A stretch of 64,000 bases of DNA from Massilia sp. BJB1822 (GTDB lineage Bacteria > Pseudomonadota > Gammaproteobacteria > Burkholderiales > Burkholderiaceae_D): NCBI RefSeq assembly GCF_013369485.1, contig NZ_JABWEB010000008.1, positions 124,001-188,000 of the forward strand, given 5' to 3'. This document shows positions 1 to 9,459 of this stretch, in pieces (the first letter of the stretch is position 1; each line of letters opens with the position of its first letter). Both the position numbers and the translations under genes were made by a program. Below the pieces are notes generated by a model, which had not been told where the DNA came from, searched no databases, and saw only the letters and a list, made by a program, of their open reading frames with translations.

Positions 1-1
1 G

Positions 2-3000
2 AAGCGCTCGGTGCGCGAGCTGGTGCGGCGCGTGGCAGCGGTGGGCGCGGCCGGCGGCGAAACGCTGGCGGCGCTGATCCGGCGCGAGCAGAACGAACAG
101 ACGCTCAAGCTGGCGGGCTTGAAGGAAGACTGGTACGAGCGCGCCAGCCGCATGGAACAGTGGATTCTGGCGCAGCGCGCCGACGCGCCGAAATGCTTCA
201 ACGGCGTCAAGATGAAGCCGGAGTCGGTGGCGAAATGGTTCGAAGCGCTGCGCAACTGGGCCGCCGATCCGCGCCAGCTGCGGCCTGACATGAACGACAC
301 GGCATGGCGCCGCCTCCGCCCGGACGGCATCGTCGACGCCTGCGCCAAGGGCTTCAGCCCCATCGTGCCGGACGATTTCGATGCGGTGGCGGCGCTGGAA
401 GAGGCGCTGGCCGCGATCGAACCGCTGGCCCACGCGCTGTACCGCCACGCGGCAGCCAGCATCGCCCAGCGCATGAGTGAGCTGAAACGGCGCAACCGCC
501 AGTTCGGCTTCGCCGACATGCTGGAGCGCCTCAAGCAGGCGCTGGAAGGCAGCAATGGCGCTGCGCTGCGCAAGCGCATCACCGAGCAGTATCCGGTCGC
601 TATGGTGGACGAGTTCCAGGATACGGCGCCCAGCCAGTACCGCATCTTCGACCTGCTGTACCGCGTGGCGGAGAACGATCCGACGCTCGGCCTGTTCCTG
701 ATCGGCGATCCGAAGCAGTCGATTTACGGCTTCCGCGGCGCCGACATCCACAGCTATCTGGCGGCGCGGCGCGCCACTGAAGGACGGCATTACCAGCTCG
801 GCACCAATTACCGCTCCAGCGCTGCCGTGGTGCAGGCCGTGAACCGCATCTTCCTGCATGCCGAGGGCGGGGCGGAAGGGGAGCCTGCCGGCTTCCCGCG
901 CGGCGCCTTCCGCTTCCGCCGCGACGGCGCCAATCCGCTGCCCTTCGACGCGGTGGCGGCGGCTGGCCGCAAAGAGGTGCTGGTCGACAGCCAGGGCGCC
1001 TTGCCCGCCCTGACGGTGGCCTGCAATCCGGCCGACGATCTGCGCGCCGACGGCTACCGCGATTTCTTCGCCCAGCACTGCGCCGAACATATCGCCAATC
1101 TGCTCAACGACAGCCGCGCCGGTTTCGAGGATGCGCAGGGCTGGCAGCGCCTGCAGCCGGCCGATATCGCCGTGCTGGTGCGCGACCGGCGCGAGGCGGC
1201 GGCCATCCGCCAGGCGCTGCTGCGGCGCAAGGTGCCGAGCGTTTACCTGTCGGACAAGGATTCGGTGCTGGACAGCGACGAGGCGGCCGACGTGCTGCGC
1301 TGGCTGACGGCGCTGGCCAATCCGCTCGATGGCGCCCTGGCGCGCGCCGCTTTCGCCACCCGCACCATCAATCTGCCGCTGGCCGAACTGGCGCGCCTCT
1401 CGGCCGACGAGCTGGAGTGGGAAAAGCGCGTCGAGCAGTTGAAGGCGCTGCATGTGGTGTGGCAGCGCCAGGGCGTGCTGGCCATGCTGCGCCGCTTCAT
1501 CCACGAGCTGCGCCTGCCGGCCGCCATGCTGGCCCAACCCGGCGGCGAACGGCGCCTGACCAATCTGCTGCATCTGGCCGAGCTGCTGCAAAGCGCCAGC
1601 CGCCAGCTCGACGGCGAGCAGGCGCTGATCCGCTGGCTGGCCGAGCAGATCGATAGCGAGAGCGAGGGCGGCGACGAGCGCGTGCTGCGGCTGGAATCGG
1701 ATGCGGAGTTGGTCAAAGTCGTCACCGTGCACAAGTCCAAGGGGCTGGAATATCCGCTGGTGTATCTGCCCTTTGCCGTCACGGCGCGCAAGGTGGAAAA
1801 GCGCAACCGCAGCTTCCTCGAATACACCGATGAGGAAGGCGTGCGCCATCTGGACCTGGGCCGCTCCGACGCCGCCCTGGCGGCAGCTGATGAGGCGCGT
1901 CTGGCGGAAGATTTGCGGCTGATGTACGTGGCGCTGACCCGCGCCCGCCATTTCCTGTGGCTGGGCGTGGCCGCGCTGGCGGCGCGCAAGGCCGGCGAAA
2001 GCACGCTGCACGAGTCGGCGCTGGGCTATCTGCTGGCGGGCGGCGCGGCGCTTCCGGCCAGCCGCCTGGGCGAGTACTGGCAGCAGCTGCGCGGCGATTG
2101 CGGCGATATCGGCCTGCGCATGCTGGAGCCGCAGCAGGGTTTGACCCTGTTCGGCCGGGTGGAACAGGCGCCGCCCCTGATCGATCCGCGCCCCTTCAGC
2201 GGCAGTTTCGAGCGCGATTGGAGCGTGGGCAGCTTTACCTCGCTGGCACGGCGCACGGCCGCTCCTGGTTATGGGGCGGCGGCCCAGCCAACGGCGCCCG
2301 TGCCGCGCGACGCCTTGCAGGAAAAGCTGCTGGAACAGGACGATGAGCAGGCGCTGGGCGGCGCAAGCGCCGCTGCGCTGCGCGCCGAAGACGCGCCCTG
2401 GCACCGCTTCCCGCGCGGCTCGGTGCCGGGCAATTTTCTGCACGAGCAGCTGGAGTGGATCGGCCAGGAAGGCTTCGGCAGCGTTCATCAGGCCACCTTC
2501 GAAACCCGCCTCGGCAAGCGCATCGAGCGCGCCGGCTGGGGCAACCGCCTGGACGATGCGCTGGCCTGGCTGCGCAGCGCCGTCACCACGCCGCTGCCGC
2601 CTTTGGGCGCGGCGCTGGACGGCATCGGTCCCGTACTGTCGGAGATGGAGTTCTGGTTCCCCAGCGAGCGCCTGCGCACCGGGGCGCTGGATCGCCTGTG
2701 CCGCGCCCACCTGCTGGATGGGCTGGCGCGTCCGGCGCTGCCCGAGCGCGAGCTGCATGGCATGCTGAAAGGTTTCTGCGACCTGGTGTTCGAACACGAG
2801 GGCCGCTACTGGCTGCTCGATTACAAGTCAAATGCGCTGGGCAGCGGCGACGCGGCTTACCACAAGCAGGCGCTCGCCGTGGGTATGGCCGAGCATCGCT
2901 ACGATATCCAGGGCGCGATCTATCTGCTGGCCCTGCACCGCCTGCTGCGCAGCCGCCTGGGCGATGCCTACGATCCGGCGTCGCAGCTGGGCGGGGCCAT

Positions 3001-3136
3001 TTTCTACTTCCTGCGCGGCGTGGGCAATGCGCAGACGCGCGGCTGCTATGTGCTGGAAGCGCAGGCCGGCCTGCTCGACGGGCTGGAAGCGCTGCTGGGC
3101 GAAAAGGCGGAAACGGAGCGAGAGTATGATGAATAG
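2..3136 (+). CDS. recB: RecBCD helicase-nuclease subunit RecB (5' partial)
   Basis: Beta subunit of exonuclease V, which processes double-strand breaks with RecC and RecD. The reading frame is open to the left edge, so the N-terminus with the Walker A motif lies outside; about 1044 residues are visible of the usual 1150-1250. Visible UvrD-type motifs are DEFQDT (Walker B, near 612), GDPKQSIYGFRGAD, TNYRSS, TVHKSKGLEYP and MYVALTRAR. The C-terminal nuclease domain carries the LLDYKSN signature near 2815. recD starts 45 bases downstream on the same strand, the usual recBD order. recC would be expected to the left and cannot be seen. Confidence 0.93.
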   Translation, partial: KRSVRELVRRVAAVGAAGGETLAALIRREQNEQTLKLAGLKEDWYERASRMEQWILAQRADAPKCFNGVKMKPESVAKWFEALRNWAADPRQLRPDMNDTAWRRLRPDGIVDACAKGFSPIVPDDFDAVAALEEALAAIEPLAHALYRHAAASIAQRMSELKRRNRQFGFADMLERLKQALEGSNGAALRKRITEQYPVAMVDEFQDTAPSQYRIFDLLYRVAENDPTLGLFLIGDPKQSIYGFRGADIHSYLAARRATEGRHYQLGTNYRSSAAVVQAVNRIFLHAEGGAEGEPAGFPRGAFRFRRDGANPLPFDAVAAAGRKEVLVDSQGALPALTVACNPADDLRADGYRDFFAQHCAEHIANLLNDSRAGFEDAQGWQRLQPADIAVLVRDRREAAAIRQALLRRKVPSVYLSDKDSVLDSDEAADVLRWLTALANPLDGALARAAFATRTINLPLAELARLSADELEWEKRVEQLKALHVVWQRQGVLAMLRRFIHELRLPAAMLAQPGGERRLTNLLHLAELLQSASRQLDGEQALIRWLAEQIDSESEGGDERVLRLESDAELVKVVTVHKSKGLEYPLVYLPFAVTARKVEKRNRSFLEYTDEEGVRHLDLGRSDAALAAADEARLAEDLRLMYVALTRARHFLWLGVAALAARKAGESTLHESALGYLLAGGAALPASRLGEYWQQLRGDCGDIGLRMLEPQQGLTLFGRVEQAPPLIDPRPFSGSFERDWSVGSFTSLARRTAAPGYGAAAQPTAPVPRDALQEKLLEQDDEQALGGASAAALRAEDAPWHRFPRGSVPGNFLHEQLEWIGQEGFGSVHQATFETRLGKRIERAGWGNRLDDALAWLRSAVTTPLPPLGAALDGIGPVLSEMEFWFPSERLRTGALDRLCRAHLLDGLARPALPERELHGMLKGFCDLVFEHEGRYWLLDYKSNALGSGDAAYHKQALAVGMAEHRYDIQGAIYLLALHRLLRSRLGDAYDPASQLGGAIFYFLRGVGNAQTRGCYVLEAQAGLLDGLEALLGEKAETEREYDE

Positions 3137-3181
3137 CGTGAGCGGCAGCGCCGCGTCCAGGACCGCCGCCGGAGAAGCACT

Positions 3182-5191
3182 ATGAACCAGAACAGGGAGA
3201 GCGTCATCGGCACGCCGCTGGACGCCCAGATCGAAGCCTTGACCGAGGCGGGCAAGCTGCGCCGCCTGAGCGGCGCCTTTGCGCGCTTTGTCGCCACGCT
3301 GGGCATGCCGTCCAACCGGCCCACCGGCGGGGCGGAAGCGCCGCTGATGCTGGCCTGCCTGCTGCTGTCGGAGCTGGAGGGGCGGGGGCACAGCTGCCTG
3401 ATGCTCAACGATCTGGCGCAAGACCCTTCCGGCCTGCTGGGCTGGACGCCGGAAGAGTGGAACGCGCTGCGCGACGCGGCCGGGCCGCTGCCGCGCAATG
3501 CCATGGCCTGGCGCGCCATGCTGTATTCCTGCGAACAGGTCTGGCCGGTGGGCGACCTGGATTTCAAACAGCCGCTGGTGCTGGATGGCGAGCGGCTCTA
3601 TCTGCGCCGCTACTGGAGCGACGAGACGGCGGTGGCGGACGCGGTGCGCAGCCGCGCCGGCCAGCCGCTGCCCGTGGACACGGCCGACGCGCGGCACTGG
3701 CTGGACATCCTGTTCGACCATGCCACGCGCGAGGGCGGTCCGGACTGGCAGAAAATCGCCTGCGCCACCGCCTTGCGCGGTAATCTGGCCGTCATCACGG
3801 GCGGTCCCGGCACCGGCAAGACTTACACCGTGGCCCGCCTTCTGGCCCTGCTGTTCGCAGTGGCGGGACCGCAGGCGAGCGGATTGCGCATCGCGCTGGC
3901 CGCGCCGACCGGCAAGGCGGCCGCGCGCCTGAAGCAATCCATCGACCATGCTCTCGACAGCTTGGCGGGCAAGGTCGGCGCCGCGTTGCCGCTGCGCGAA
4001 CTGGCCGGACGCATGGGCGCGGCGCGCACCCTGCACAGCCTGCTCGGAGCGCGGCCCGACACGCGCAGCTTCCAGCACCACGCCGGCAATCCGCTCGATG
4101 TGGATGTGCTGATCGTCGACGAAGCCTCGATGGTGCACCTGGAGATGATGGCGGCGCTGCTGGCGGCGCTGCCGCCCCATGCGCGCCTGATCCTGCTGGG
4201 CGACAAGGACCAATTGGCCTCGGTCGAAGCGGGCGCGGTGCTGGGCGATCTATGCCACGATGCCGAAGCGGGCCGCTACACCGCCGCCACGCTGGAGTAT
4301 GCGGCCGCCGCCAGCGGCCAGCAGATTCCCCCCGCCTTCCAGGATGCCGACGGCGGTGCGCTGGCCCAGCAAACTGTGATGCTGCGCCAGAGCCGCCGTT
4401 TCGGCGGTCCGATCGGCGCGCTGGCCACGGCGGTCAATCAGGGCGACGCCGAAGCGGCGCGCCAGGTGCTGCGCGGCGAGAGCGGCGGGCAACTGCTGTG
4501 GATGGAGGCGGCGCAGCTGCCCGAGGTGCTGAAGCTGGCCGTGCAAGGGCGCGAAGGCGCCGGCAGCGGCTACCAGCAGTATCTGCGTTTGCTGCAGGCC
4601 GGCCAGACGGCGGCGATGGAAGGCGGTCCCGATGTGCATGAAGCCTGGGCGCGCGAAGTGCTGAAGAGCTTCGAAGCCTTCCGCCTGCTGTGCGCCGTGC
4701 GCGAAGGCGAATGGGGCGTGACGGGCCTGAACGAAGCGATCGAACAGCGGCTGGAAGCGGCGGGCCTGATACGCCGCCGCGGCGAATGGTATGTGGGGCG
4801 GCCGGTGATGGTCACGCGCAACGACTACGGCGCCGGCGTCTTCAACGGCGATATCGGGCTGGCGCTGCCCGATCCGCTGCGTCCCGGCTCGCTGCGCGTC
4901 TACTTCTCGGAAGGCGAGGCCGTGCGCAGCGTGCTGGCGACGCGTCTGCGCAATGTCGAAACCGCGTTCGCGATGACGGTGCACAAGTCGCAAGGCTCCG
5001 AATTCCGCCACACGGTGCTGGTATTGCCGCGCGAAGGCGGCTCGGTATTGGCGCGCGAGCTGATCTACACCGGTATCACGCGCGCCCGCGAGTACTTCAC
5101 CTTAGCAACGCCCGTCGCCAGCATCCTGGCCGAAGCCATCGCCGAGCGCACCCACCGCGCCAGCGGCCTGCGCGCCCTGATCGCCGGCTAA
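3182..5191 (+). CDS. recD: RecBCD helicase subunit RecD
   Basis: Alpha subunit of exonuclease V, the fast 5'-3' SF1B helicase motor of the complex; 669 residues, slightly longer than E. coli RecD. The Walker A GGPGTGKT lies near residues 206-213, Walker B is DEAS, followed by LLGDKDQLASVEAG. The C-terminal SF1 motifs TVHKSQGSEF and YTGITRAR are intact. The ATG at 3182 is preceded by a GGAG-containing ribosome site and follows the recB stop by 45 bases, so the two are probably one transcript. A large palindromic repeat lies just after the stop and may end transcription. Confidence 0.94.
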   Translation: MNQNRESVIGTPLDAQIEALTEAGKLRRLSGAFARFVATLGMPSNRPTGGAEAPLMLACLLLSELEGRGHSCLMLNDLAQDPSGLLGWTPEEWNALRDAAGPLPRNAMAWRAMLYSCEQVWPVGDLDFKQPLVLDGERLYLRRYWSDETAVADAVRSRAGQPLPVDTADARHWLDILFDHATREGGPDWQKIACATALRGNLAVITGGPGTGKTYTVARLLALLFAVAGPQASGLRIALAAPTGKAAARLKQSIDHALDSLAGKVGAALPLRELAGRMGAARTLHSLLGARPDTRSFQHHAGNPLDVDVLIVDEASMVHLEMMAALLAALPPHARLILLGDKDQLASVEAGAVLGDLCHDAEAGRYTAATLEYAAAASGQQIPPAFQDADGGALAQQTVMLRQSRRFGGPIGALATAVNQGDAEAARQVLRGESGGQLLWMEAAQLPEVLKLAVQGREGAGSGYQQYLRLLQAGQTAAMEGGPDVHEAWAREVLKSFEAFRLLCAVREGEWGVTGLNEAIEQRLEAAGLIRRRGEWYVGRPVMVTRNDYGAGVFNGDIGLALPDPLRPGSLRVYFSEGEAVRSVLATRLRNVETAFAMTVHKSQGSEFRHTVLVLPREGGSVLARELIYTGITRAREYFTLATPVASILAEAIAERTHRASGLRALIAG

Positions 5192-5217
5192 GCCCGGCAA
5201 ATCCCTTTGATCCAAAA

Positions 5218-5266
5218 CAAAGAATGTCCAACCCTGGTGTCAGGCACCAGGGTTGGACATTCTTTG
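5218..5266. repeat. Perfect long palindrome, GGTG-TCAGG-CACC family element 1
   Basis: Two 22-base arms (5218-5239 and 5245-5266) are exact reverse complements around a 5-base loop. The core is AATGTCCAACCCTGGTG and its complement. It lies between the convergent recD and pbpG genes. Related copies are at 5274-5323 and 17401-17460. It could act as a bidirectional terminator or be a REP-like element. Confidence 0.75.
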
Positions 5267-5273
5267 AGAAAAA

Positions 5274-5323
5274 TCAAGCAATGTCCTACTCCAGTGCCTG
5301 ACACCAGGGTGGACATTGTTTGA
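5274..5323. repeat. Diverged palindromic element 2 of the same family
   Basis: Outer arms CAATGTCC and GGACATTG pair exactly. The inner arms (CTCCAGTG with CACCAGGG) are imperfect, around TGCCTGACACC. It sits directly after element 1 in the same convergent spacer. The shared outer sequence TTTGAT next to the arms ties it to the copies at 5218 and 17401. Confidence 0.65.
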
Positions 5324-5336
5324 TTTGGCGCAAACC

Positions 5337-6206
5337 TTACATGGCGGCGCGGCGACGGCGTGGGGCGCTGCGGGCGGCTTTTTTGCGGCTGGCGCTGGCC
5401 TTGAGGACTTTCGGTTCGTCGGCGCCGGTCAGCAGGCGGCGGATGTTCAGGGCGTCCATGACGCGCGCGGAGTTGGCCTTGGCGTTGAGCAGCACCAGGG
5501 TGGCGTTCTTGCCGGCGGCTTTGATGCGCATGATCAGGCAGCGCCCGGCTTCTTCGGTGTAGCCGGTCTTGGACAGATCGATGTCCCAGCCCTTGGCGCC
5601 GACCAGGCGGTTGGTGTTGTGGTATTCCACCTTGCGCCCTTTGATGTCGATCACTTCCTTGGTGTCGGTGGTGTAGCGGCGGATCGCCGGGTAGTTGGCG
5701 GCCGCTTCGGCCATTTTCACCAGGTCGGCGGCGGTCGAGGTATTGTTGGGCGACAGGCCGGTCGGCTCTTCGATGCGGGTATTGCTCAGGCCGAGCGCGC
5801 GGATCTTGGCGTTGACGGCGGCCTTGAAGGCGGTCGGGCCGCCCGGATAGGTGCGCGCCAGCGAGGCGGCGGCGCGGTTGTCGGAGGACATCAGCGCCAG
5901 CTGCAGCACGTCGCCGCGCGCAATGGTGGCGCCGACCGGCACGCGCGAGGTGCTGTGCTTGATGTTGTCGACATCTTCCTTGTCGATGCTGATGGGTTCT
6001 TCCATGTCGAGCTTGGAGTCGAGCACCACCATGGCGGTCATCAGCTTGGTCAGCGAGGCGATGGGCACGACCACATTGGCGTTCTTTTCCAGCAGGACTT
6101 TGCCGGTGCCTTCTTCCACCACCAGCACGGACTGTGAACCCAGCGGCACAGCCATGGCAGCGGCAGAGAATGACAGCAGCAGGGCTGCGGTAATTTTCTT
6201 GATCAT
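5337..6206 (-). CDS. pbpG: D-alanyl-D-alanine endopeptidase, PBP7 type
   Basis: Periplasmic low-molecular-weight penicillin-binding protein that cuts peptide cross-links in peptidoglycan; 289 residues from the ATG at 6206. That start is chosen because a clear signal peptide (MIKKITAALLL, cleaved after AMA) begins there, whereas the longer frame adds 25 unlike residues. The serine-peptidase S11 motifs are present in order: SLTK, SSDN and KTG (in SKTGYTEEAG). The tail is a basic, arginine-rich stretch (RRRRAAM). It is convergent with recD. PBP7 versus PBP5 is judged by the short length and lack of the C-terminal PBP5 domain. Confidence 0.85.
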   Translation of the reverse strand: MIKKITAALLLSFSAAAMAVPLGSQSVLVVEEGTGKVLLEKNANVVVPIASLTKLMTAMVVLDSKLDMEEPISIDKEDVDNIKHSTSRVPVGATIARGDVLQLALMSSDNRAAASLARTYPGGPTAFKAAVNAKIRALGLSNTRIEEPTGLSPNNTSTAADLVKMAEAAANYPAIRRYTTDTKEVIDIKGRKVEYHNTNRLVGAKGWDIDLSKTGYTEEAGRCLIMRIKAAGKNATLVLLNAKANSARVMDALNIRRLLTGADEPKVLKASASRKKAARSAPRRRRAAM

Positions 6207-6370
6207 TTGGTATGTATTCGGGAAAGCGGCAAGACAAAGGCGCCCGGAACGGACGCCACGCGAAATCTGTCTATGAGGCAATATTTATGCGACTTAGACG
6301 ATAACATTAAAGTGATTTCTAGTCTAGACGAACTGGGCCGTATTGGCCGATTAATTGAGTCGCGGGCCGC

Positions 6371-6376
6371 TATAAT
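6371..6376 (+). promoter_or_regulatory. Sigma70-like -10 hexamer upstream of the DUF3147-like gene
   Basis: An exact TATAAT lies 27 bases before the ATG at 6404. No good -35 box is seen at 16-18 bases spacing, so only the -10 is claimed. Confidence 0.35.
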
Positions 6377-6403
6377 CGCGGTCATTGTGTATCGGAGGCA
6401 GGA

Positions 6404-6754
6404 ATGGCGTGGCTGGTCGTTAAATATCTGATAACCTCGATGGTGGTGGTGGCGGTATCCGAATGCGCCAAGCGCAGCGACCGGCTGGGCGGCTTGCTCG
6501 CGGCATTGCCCCTGGTGACGCTGCTGGCCCTGGTCTGGCTGTATGTGGAAAAGCAGCCGGCCGAGAAGATCGCCAACCACGCCTGGTATACCTTCTGGTA
6601 CGTGGTGCCGACCTTGCCGATGTTCCTGGCCTTTCCCTGGCTGCTGCCGCGCCTGGGTTTCTGGCCGACGCTGCTCGCCTGCGTGCTGCTGACTGTCGTC
6701 TGCTTTGCCGCGTTTGCCTGGTTGGTGAAGCGCTTCGGCATCAATTTATTGTGA
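6404..6754 (+). CDS. Small inner-membrane protein, DUF3147-like
   Basis: 116 residues, almost wholly hydrophobic, with about four predicted membrane segments (residues roughly 3-20, 28-45, 60-80 and 85-108). The composition and the RSDRLGGLLAALP segment recall the DUF3147 family, whose function is unknown. ATG is preceded by GGAGGCAGGA, a strong ribosome site. It stands alone between pbpG (opposite strand) and an LRR gene. The family assignment is from memory and unverified. Confidence 0.7.
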   Translation: MAWLVVKYLITSMVVVAVSECAKRSDRLGGLLAALPLVTLLALVWLYVEKQPAEKIANHAWYTFWYVVPTLPMFLAFPWLLPRLGFWPTLLACVLLTVVCFAAFAWLVKRFGINLL

Positions 6755-6820
6755 TATCCACCGCCGCAGGCGGGGACGAAAGGCGGCGCCTATGGGTTGG
6801 AAGGGAAAACGGGAGCTGCG

Positions 6821-7687
6821 ATGGCGGCGCTGAACTGGGCCAGATCCCTGCTGGCACGGGCGCGGGTGGGGCTGACGCTGGAAGCGGGCGAGTTCGGCTT
6901 GCGTGCCGTCGCGCGCGGAGCCTGGCGCGCGCAGCAAGGGGCTTACTGCCGGGAACAGGGCATTCGCGAAGCGCATTTCAACCATGCCAAGGGCTATCTG
7001 AGCGATGGCGGCCGCTATGGCTTCCTTGCCGCCTGGCCGGAGTTGGAGGGCGTGAAAATCCTGGATCCGGATGTGCGCAGCCTGGAATTTCTGCAGGCGC
7101 TGCCAGCCCTGCGTTCCCTGGACCTGCCTTTTACCGGCAAGCTGGGACGGGGCATCGATCTGAGCAGCATTACCCGCCTGGAGCGGCTGAATTTGGCGGG
7201 CCGCTTTCCCGGCCTGGACAGCGTCTTTGCCTGCCGGGGCTTGAAGCGCCTGGGACTGGGCCACTATCCGGGCCGCCTGGAAAGTGCCGCCTTCGCCGCG
7301 CTGGCGGGCCTGGAGCAGTTATCCTTGAGCGCCATCATCTTGCCGGAACTCGATGCGCTGGCGGGGCTGCCGGCGCTGCAAAACCTGTCGATCGCCGGCA
7401 ACCGCAGCCTGGTTTCGCTGGACGGCTTGTCCGGCGCGCGTCGCCTGCGTCATCTGACGCTGGAGTCCTGTCCGCAAATCGGCTCCCTGGTTGCCCTGGC
7501 GGGCCTGGAGGAGCTGCGCAGCCTGTGGCTGTATGACTGCGGCCCGCTCGAATCGCTGCGCCCCCTGGCCGCCTGCCTGCAGCTGCGCGAACTGAATATC
7601 CTGGGCAATACGCGCATCGCGGATGGCGACTTCACGGTGCTCGATCACCTTCCCCAATTGAGCACCGTCTGCATTGCGGGCCGCTAG
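6821..7687 (+). CDS. Leucine-rich-repeat protein of unknown function
   Basis: 288 residues from the ATG at 6821 (upstream GGGAG). A TTG eight codons earlier is an alternative start. From about residue 75 onward the sequence is a run of leucine-rich repeats of 20-24 residues, such as LRSLDLPF, LERLNLAG, LEQLSLSA, LQNLSIAGN, LRHLTLES and LRSLWLYDC. There is no signal peptide or membrane segment, so it is probably cytoplasmic. LRR arrays usually bind proteins, but no partner is indicated by the neighbours. A shared terminator separates it from the sulfate-binding gene. Confidence 0.72.
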   Translation: MAALNWARSLLARARVGLTLEAGEFGLRAVARGAWRAQQGAYCREQGIREAHFNHAKGYLSDGGRYGFLAAWPELEGVKILDPDVRSLEFLQALPALRSLDLPFTGKLGRGIDLSSITRLERLNLAGRFPGLDSVFACRGLKRLGLGHYPGRLESAAFAALAGLEQLSLSAIILPELDALAGLPALQNLSIAGNRSLVSLDGLSGARRLRHLTLESCPQIGSLVALAGLEELRSLWLYDCGPLESLRPLAACLQLRELNILGNTRIADGDFTVLDHLPQLSTVCIAGR

Positions 7688-7693
7688 CATGAA

Positions 7694-7720
7694 AAAAGCC
7701 CGGCATCGGCCGGGCTTGCT
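7694..7720. terminator. Bidirectional intrinsic terminator
   Basis: A-tract followed by the stem GCCCGGC-ATCG-GCCGGGC and then a short T-containing run. It lies between the convergent LRR gene and the sulfate-binding protein gene and can serve both. Confidence 0.75.
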
Positions 7721-7726
7721 GGGGAC

Positions 7727-8758
7727 TTATTTGCTGCCGTAAATCTTGTCGAACTCGCCGCCGTCGTCGAAGTGCTTCTTCTGGGCCGCGCGCCAGCCGC
7801 CGAAGACTTCATCCACGCTGAGCAGGGTGATGGGCTTGAAGCTGGCCGCGTATTTCTTGGCCACCGCTTCCGAGCGCGGACGCAGGAAGTGCTTGGCGAT
7901 GATTTCCTGGCCGGCGTCGCTGTACAGGAAGTTCAGGTAGGCCGTGGCTTGCTTGCGCAGATTGCGGCGGTCGACCACTTTGTCCACCACAGCCACCGGC
8001 GATTCAGCCAGGATCGAGGTGGAGGGGTAGACGACTTCGAAATTGTCGCCGAACTCGCCGCGCACCAGCTGCACCTCGTTTTCGAAGGTCACCAGCACGT
8101 CGCCGATCTGGCGCTGGGTGAAGGTGGTGGTGGCGGCGCGGCCGCCGGTGTCGAGGATCGGCACGTTCTTGAAGATCTTGCCCACCAGCTCGCGCGCCTG
8201 GGCTTCCGTGCCGCCTTTTTTCAGTACCGAACCCCAGGCCGCCAGATAGGTGTAGCGGCCGTTGCCCGAGGTTTTGGGATTGGGGATGATCACCTGCACG
8301 CCGGGCTTGGCCAGGTCGTTCCAGTCCTTGATGGCTTTCGGATTGCCCTTGCGCACCAGATACACGACGGTCGAGTAGAACGGCGCCGCGCCGTGCGGGA
8401 ATTTCTTGCTCCAGTCGGCCACCACCAGGCCGCGGTCGGCCAGCAGGTCGATGTCGTTGGCCTGGTTCATCGTCACCACCGACGCTTCCAGGCCGTCGGC
8501 CACGGAGCGCGCCTGCTTGGAGGAGCCGCCATGCGACTGGTTCACCGTCAGCGTTTCGCCCGTGTGTTTCTTGTAGTCGGCGATGAAGGCGGGGTTGATG
8601 TCCTTGAACAGTTCGCGCGTTACGTCATAGGAGACGTTGAGCAGGGTGGGATCGGCGGCGGCGGCGCCCAGGGGCAGGGCGAGGGCGGCAGAGGCTGTGG
8701 CGAGGAGGATACTGATTTGACGGCGTTTGCGGCTAAATGCATTTTTTGCTGTTTGCAT
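7727..8758 (-). CDS. sbp: Sulfate/thiosulfate ABC transporter periplasmic binding protein
   Basis: Captures sulfate in the periplasm for the CysTWA importer. 343 residues; a basic N-terminus followed by a hydrophobic signal segment, cleaved near AAAADP. The Sbp/CysP family pattern NVSYDVTRELF, NQSHGGSSKQ and VVTMNQANDIDLL is clear, and the C-terminal IITLLSVDEVFGGW-type region is present as PITLLSVDEVFGGW. No permease or ATPase gene is adjacent, so it must work with components encoded elsewhere. Sbp and CysP cannot be told apart here. Confidence 0.88.
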   Translation of the reverse strand: MQTAKNAFSRKRRQISILLATASAALALPLGAAAADPTLLNVSYDVTRELFKDINPAFIADYKKHTGETLTVNQSHGGSSKQARSVADGLEASVVTMNQANDIDLLADRGLVVADWSKKFPHGAAPFYSTVVYLVRKGNPKAIKDWNDLAKPGVQVIIPNPKTSGNGRYTYLAAWGSVLKKGGTEAQARELVGKIFKNVPILDTGGRAATTTFTQRQIGDVLVTFENEVQLVRGEFGDNFEVVYPSTSILAESPVAVVDKVVDRRNLRKQATAYLNFLYSDAGQEIIAKHFLRPRSEAVAKKYAASFKPITLLSVDEVFGGWRAAQKKHFDDGGEFDKIYGSK

Positions 8759-8912
8759 GGTGGGCTCTTATTGTGAAAACAGATATCAATGGTCTAAAAT
8801 TCGGCGCCGAAAAGATACGAATTTTTCGTAATATGCTTAGATAGTATGGGATCAACGCCTTTTCGGGAGCTGGTGTATAGTCGGCTTGTGGATGGAATTT
8901 TTGTGAGTACGC

Positions 8913-9440
8913 ATGAGTCTTGAAATTCGTATTGCAGCATCGGCCGACGCCCCGGCGGCGTGTCAGGTACTGCGCCGTTCAATTACGGAATGTTGCATCG
9001 CGGACCACAATAACGATCCCGTCATTCTGGATGCCTGGCTGGGCAATAAAAACACGCAGACTGTGGCCAGCTGGTTCGAATCCCCCACCAATTTTTCCCT
9101 GGTTGCCGTGGAGAACGGCTCCGTGGTCGGTGTTGCCCTGCTGACGGCGGCCGGCAAGCTGGCCCTGTGCTATCTGCTGCCGGAGGCGCGGCATAAGGGC
9201 GCGGGCAAGGCTTTGCTGAGCCGGATCGAGGCACAGGCCGCGAGCTGGGGCGTGAAGGCGCTGCAGCTGCACAGCACGGCCAGCGGCGAGGATTTCTTCG
9301 CGCGCCAGGGCTATATCCGTTCCGGCAATGTGCGCTCGCCATATGGGGTGGACACGGTCTTCTTCTGGAAGCAGCTGGGGGCGGAAAGCTGCCCGCCCGA
9401 AGCCGGACGCAAGCGTTTTTGCGGCTGCGGCTCGGCCTGA
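8913..9440 (+). CDS. GNAT-family N-acetyltransferase
   Basis: 175 residues; probable acetyl-CoA-dependent acetyltransferase in the cytoplasm, substrate unknown. The GNAT acetyl-CoA loop appears as LLPEARHKGAGKALLSRIE (motif A, R/Q-x-x-G-x-G/A pattern). This is followed by the LQLHSTASGEDFFARQGY segment typical of motif B. The N-terminal region opens with a beta strand LEIRIAAS. The ATG at 8913 fits the domain start. The C-terminal tail is cysteine-containing (RKRFCGCGSA). It stands alone, convergent with the LuxR-type regulator. Confidence 0.8.
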   Translation: MSLEIRIAASADAPAACQVLRRSITECCIADHNNDPVILDAWLGNKNTQTVASWFESPTNFSLVAVENGSVVGVALLTAAGKLALCYLLPEARHKGAGKALLSRIEAQAASWGVKALQLHSTASGEDFFARQGYIRSGNVRSPYGVDTVFFWKQLGAESCPPEAGRKRFCGCGSA

Positions 9441-9459
9441 TCCCAGCTTCGCGCCAACC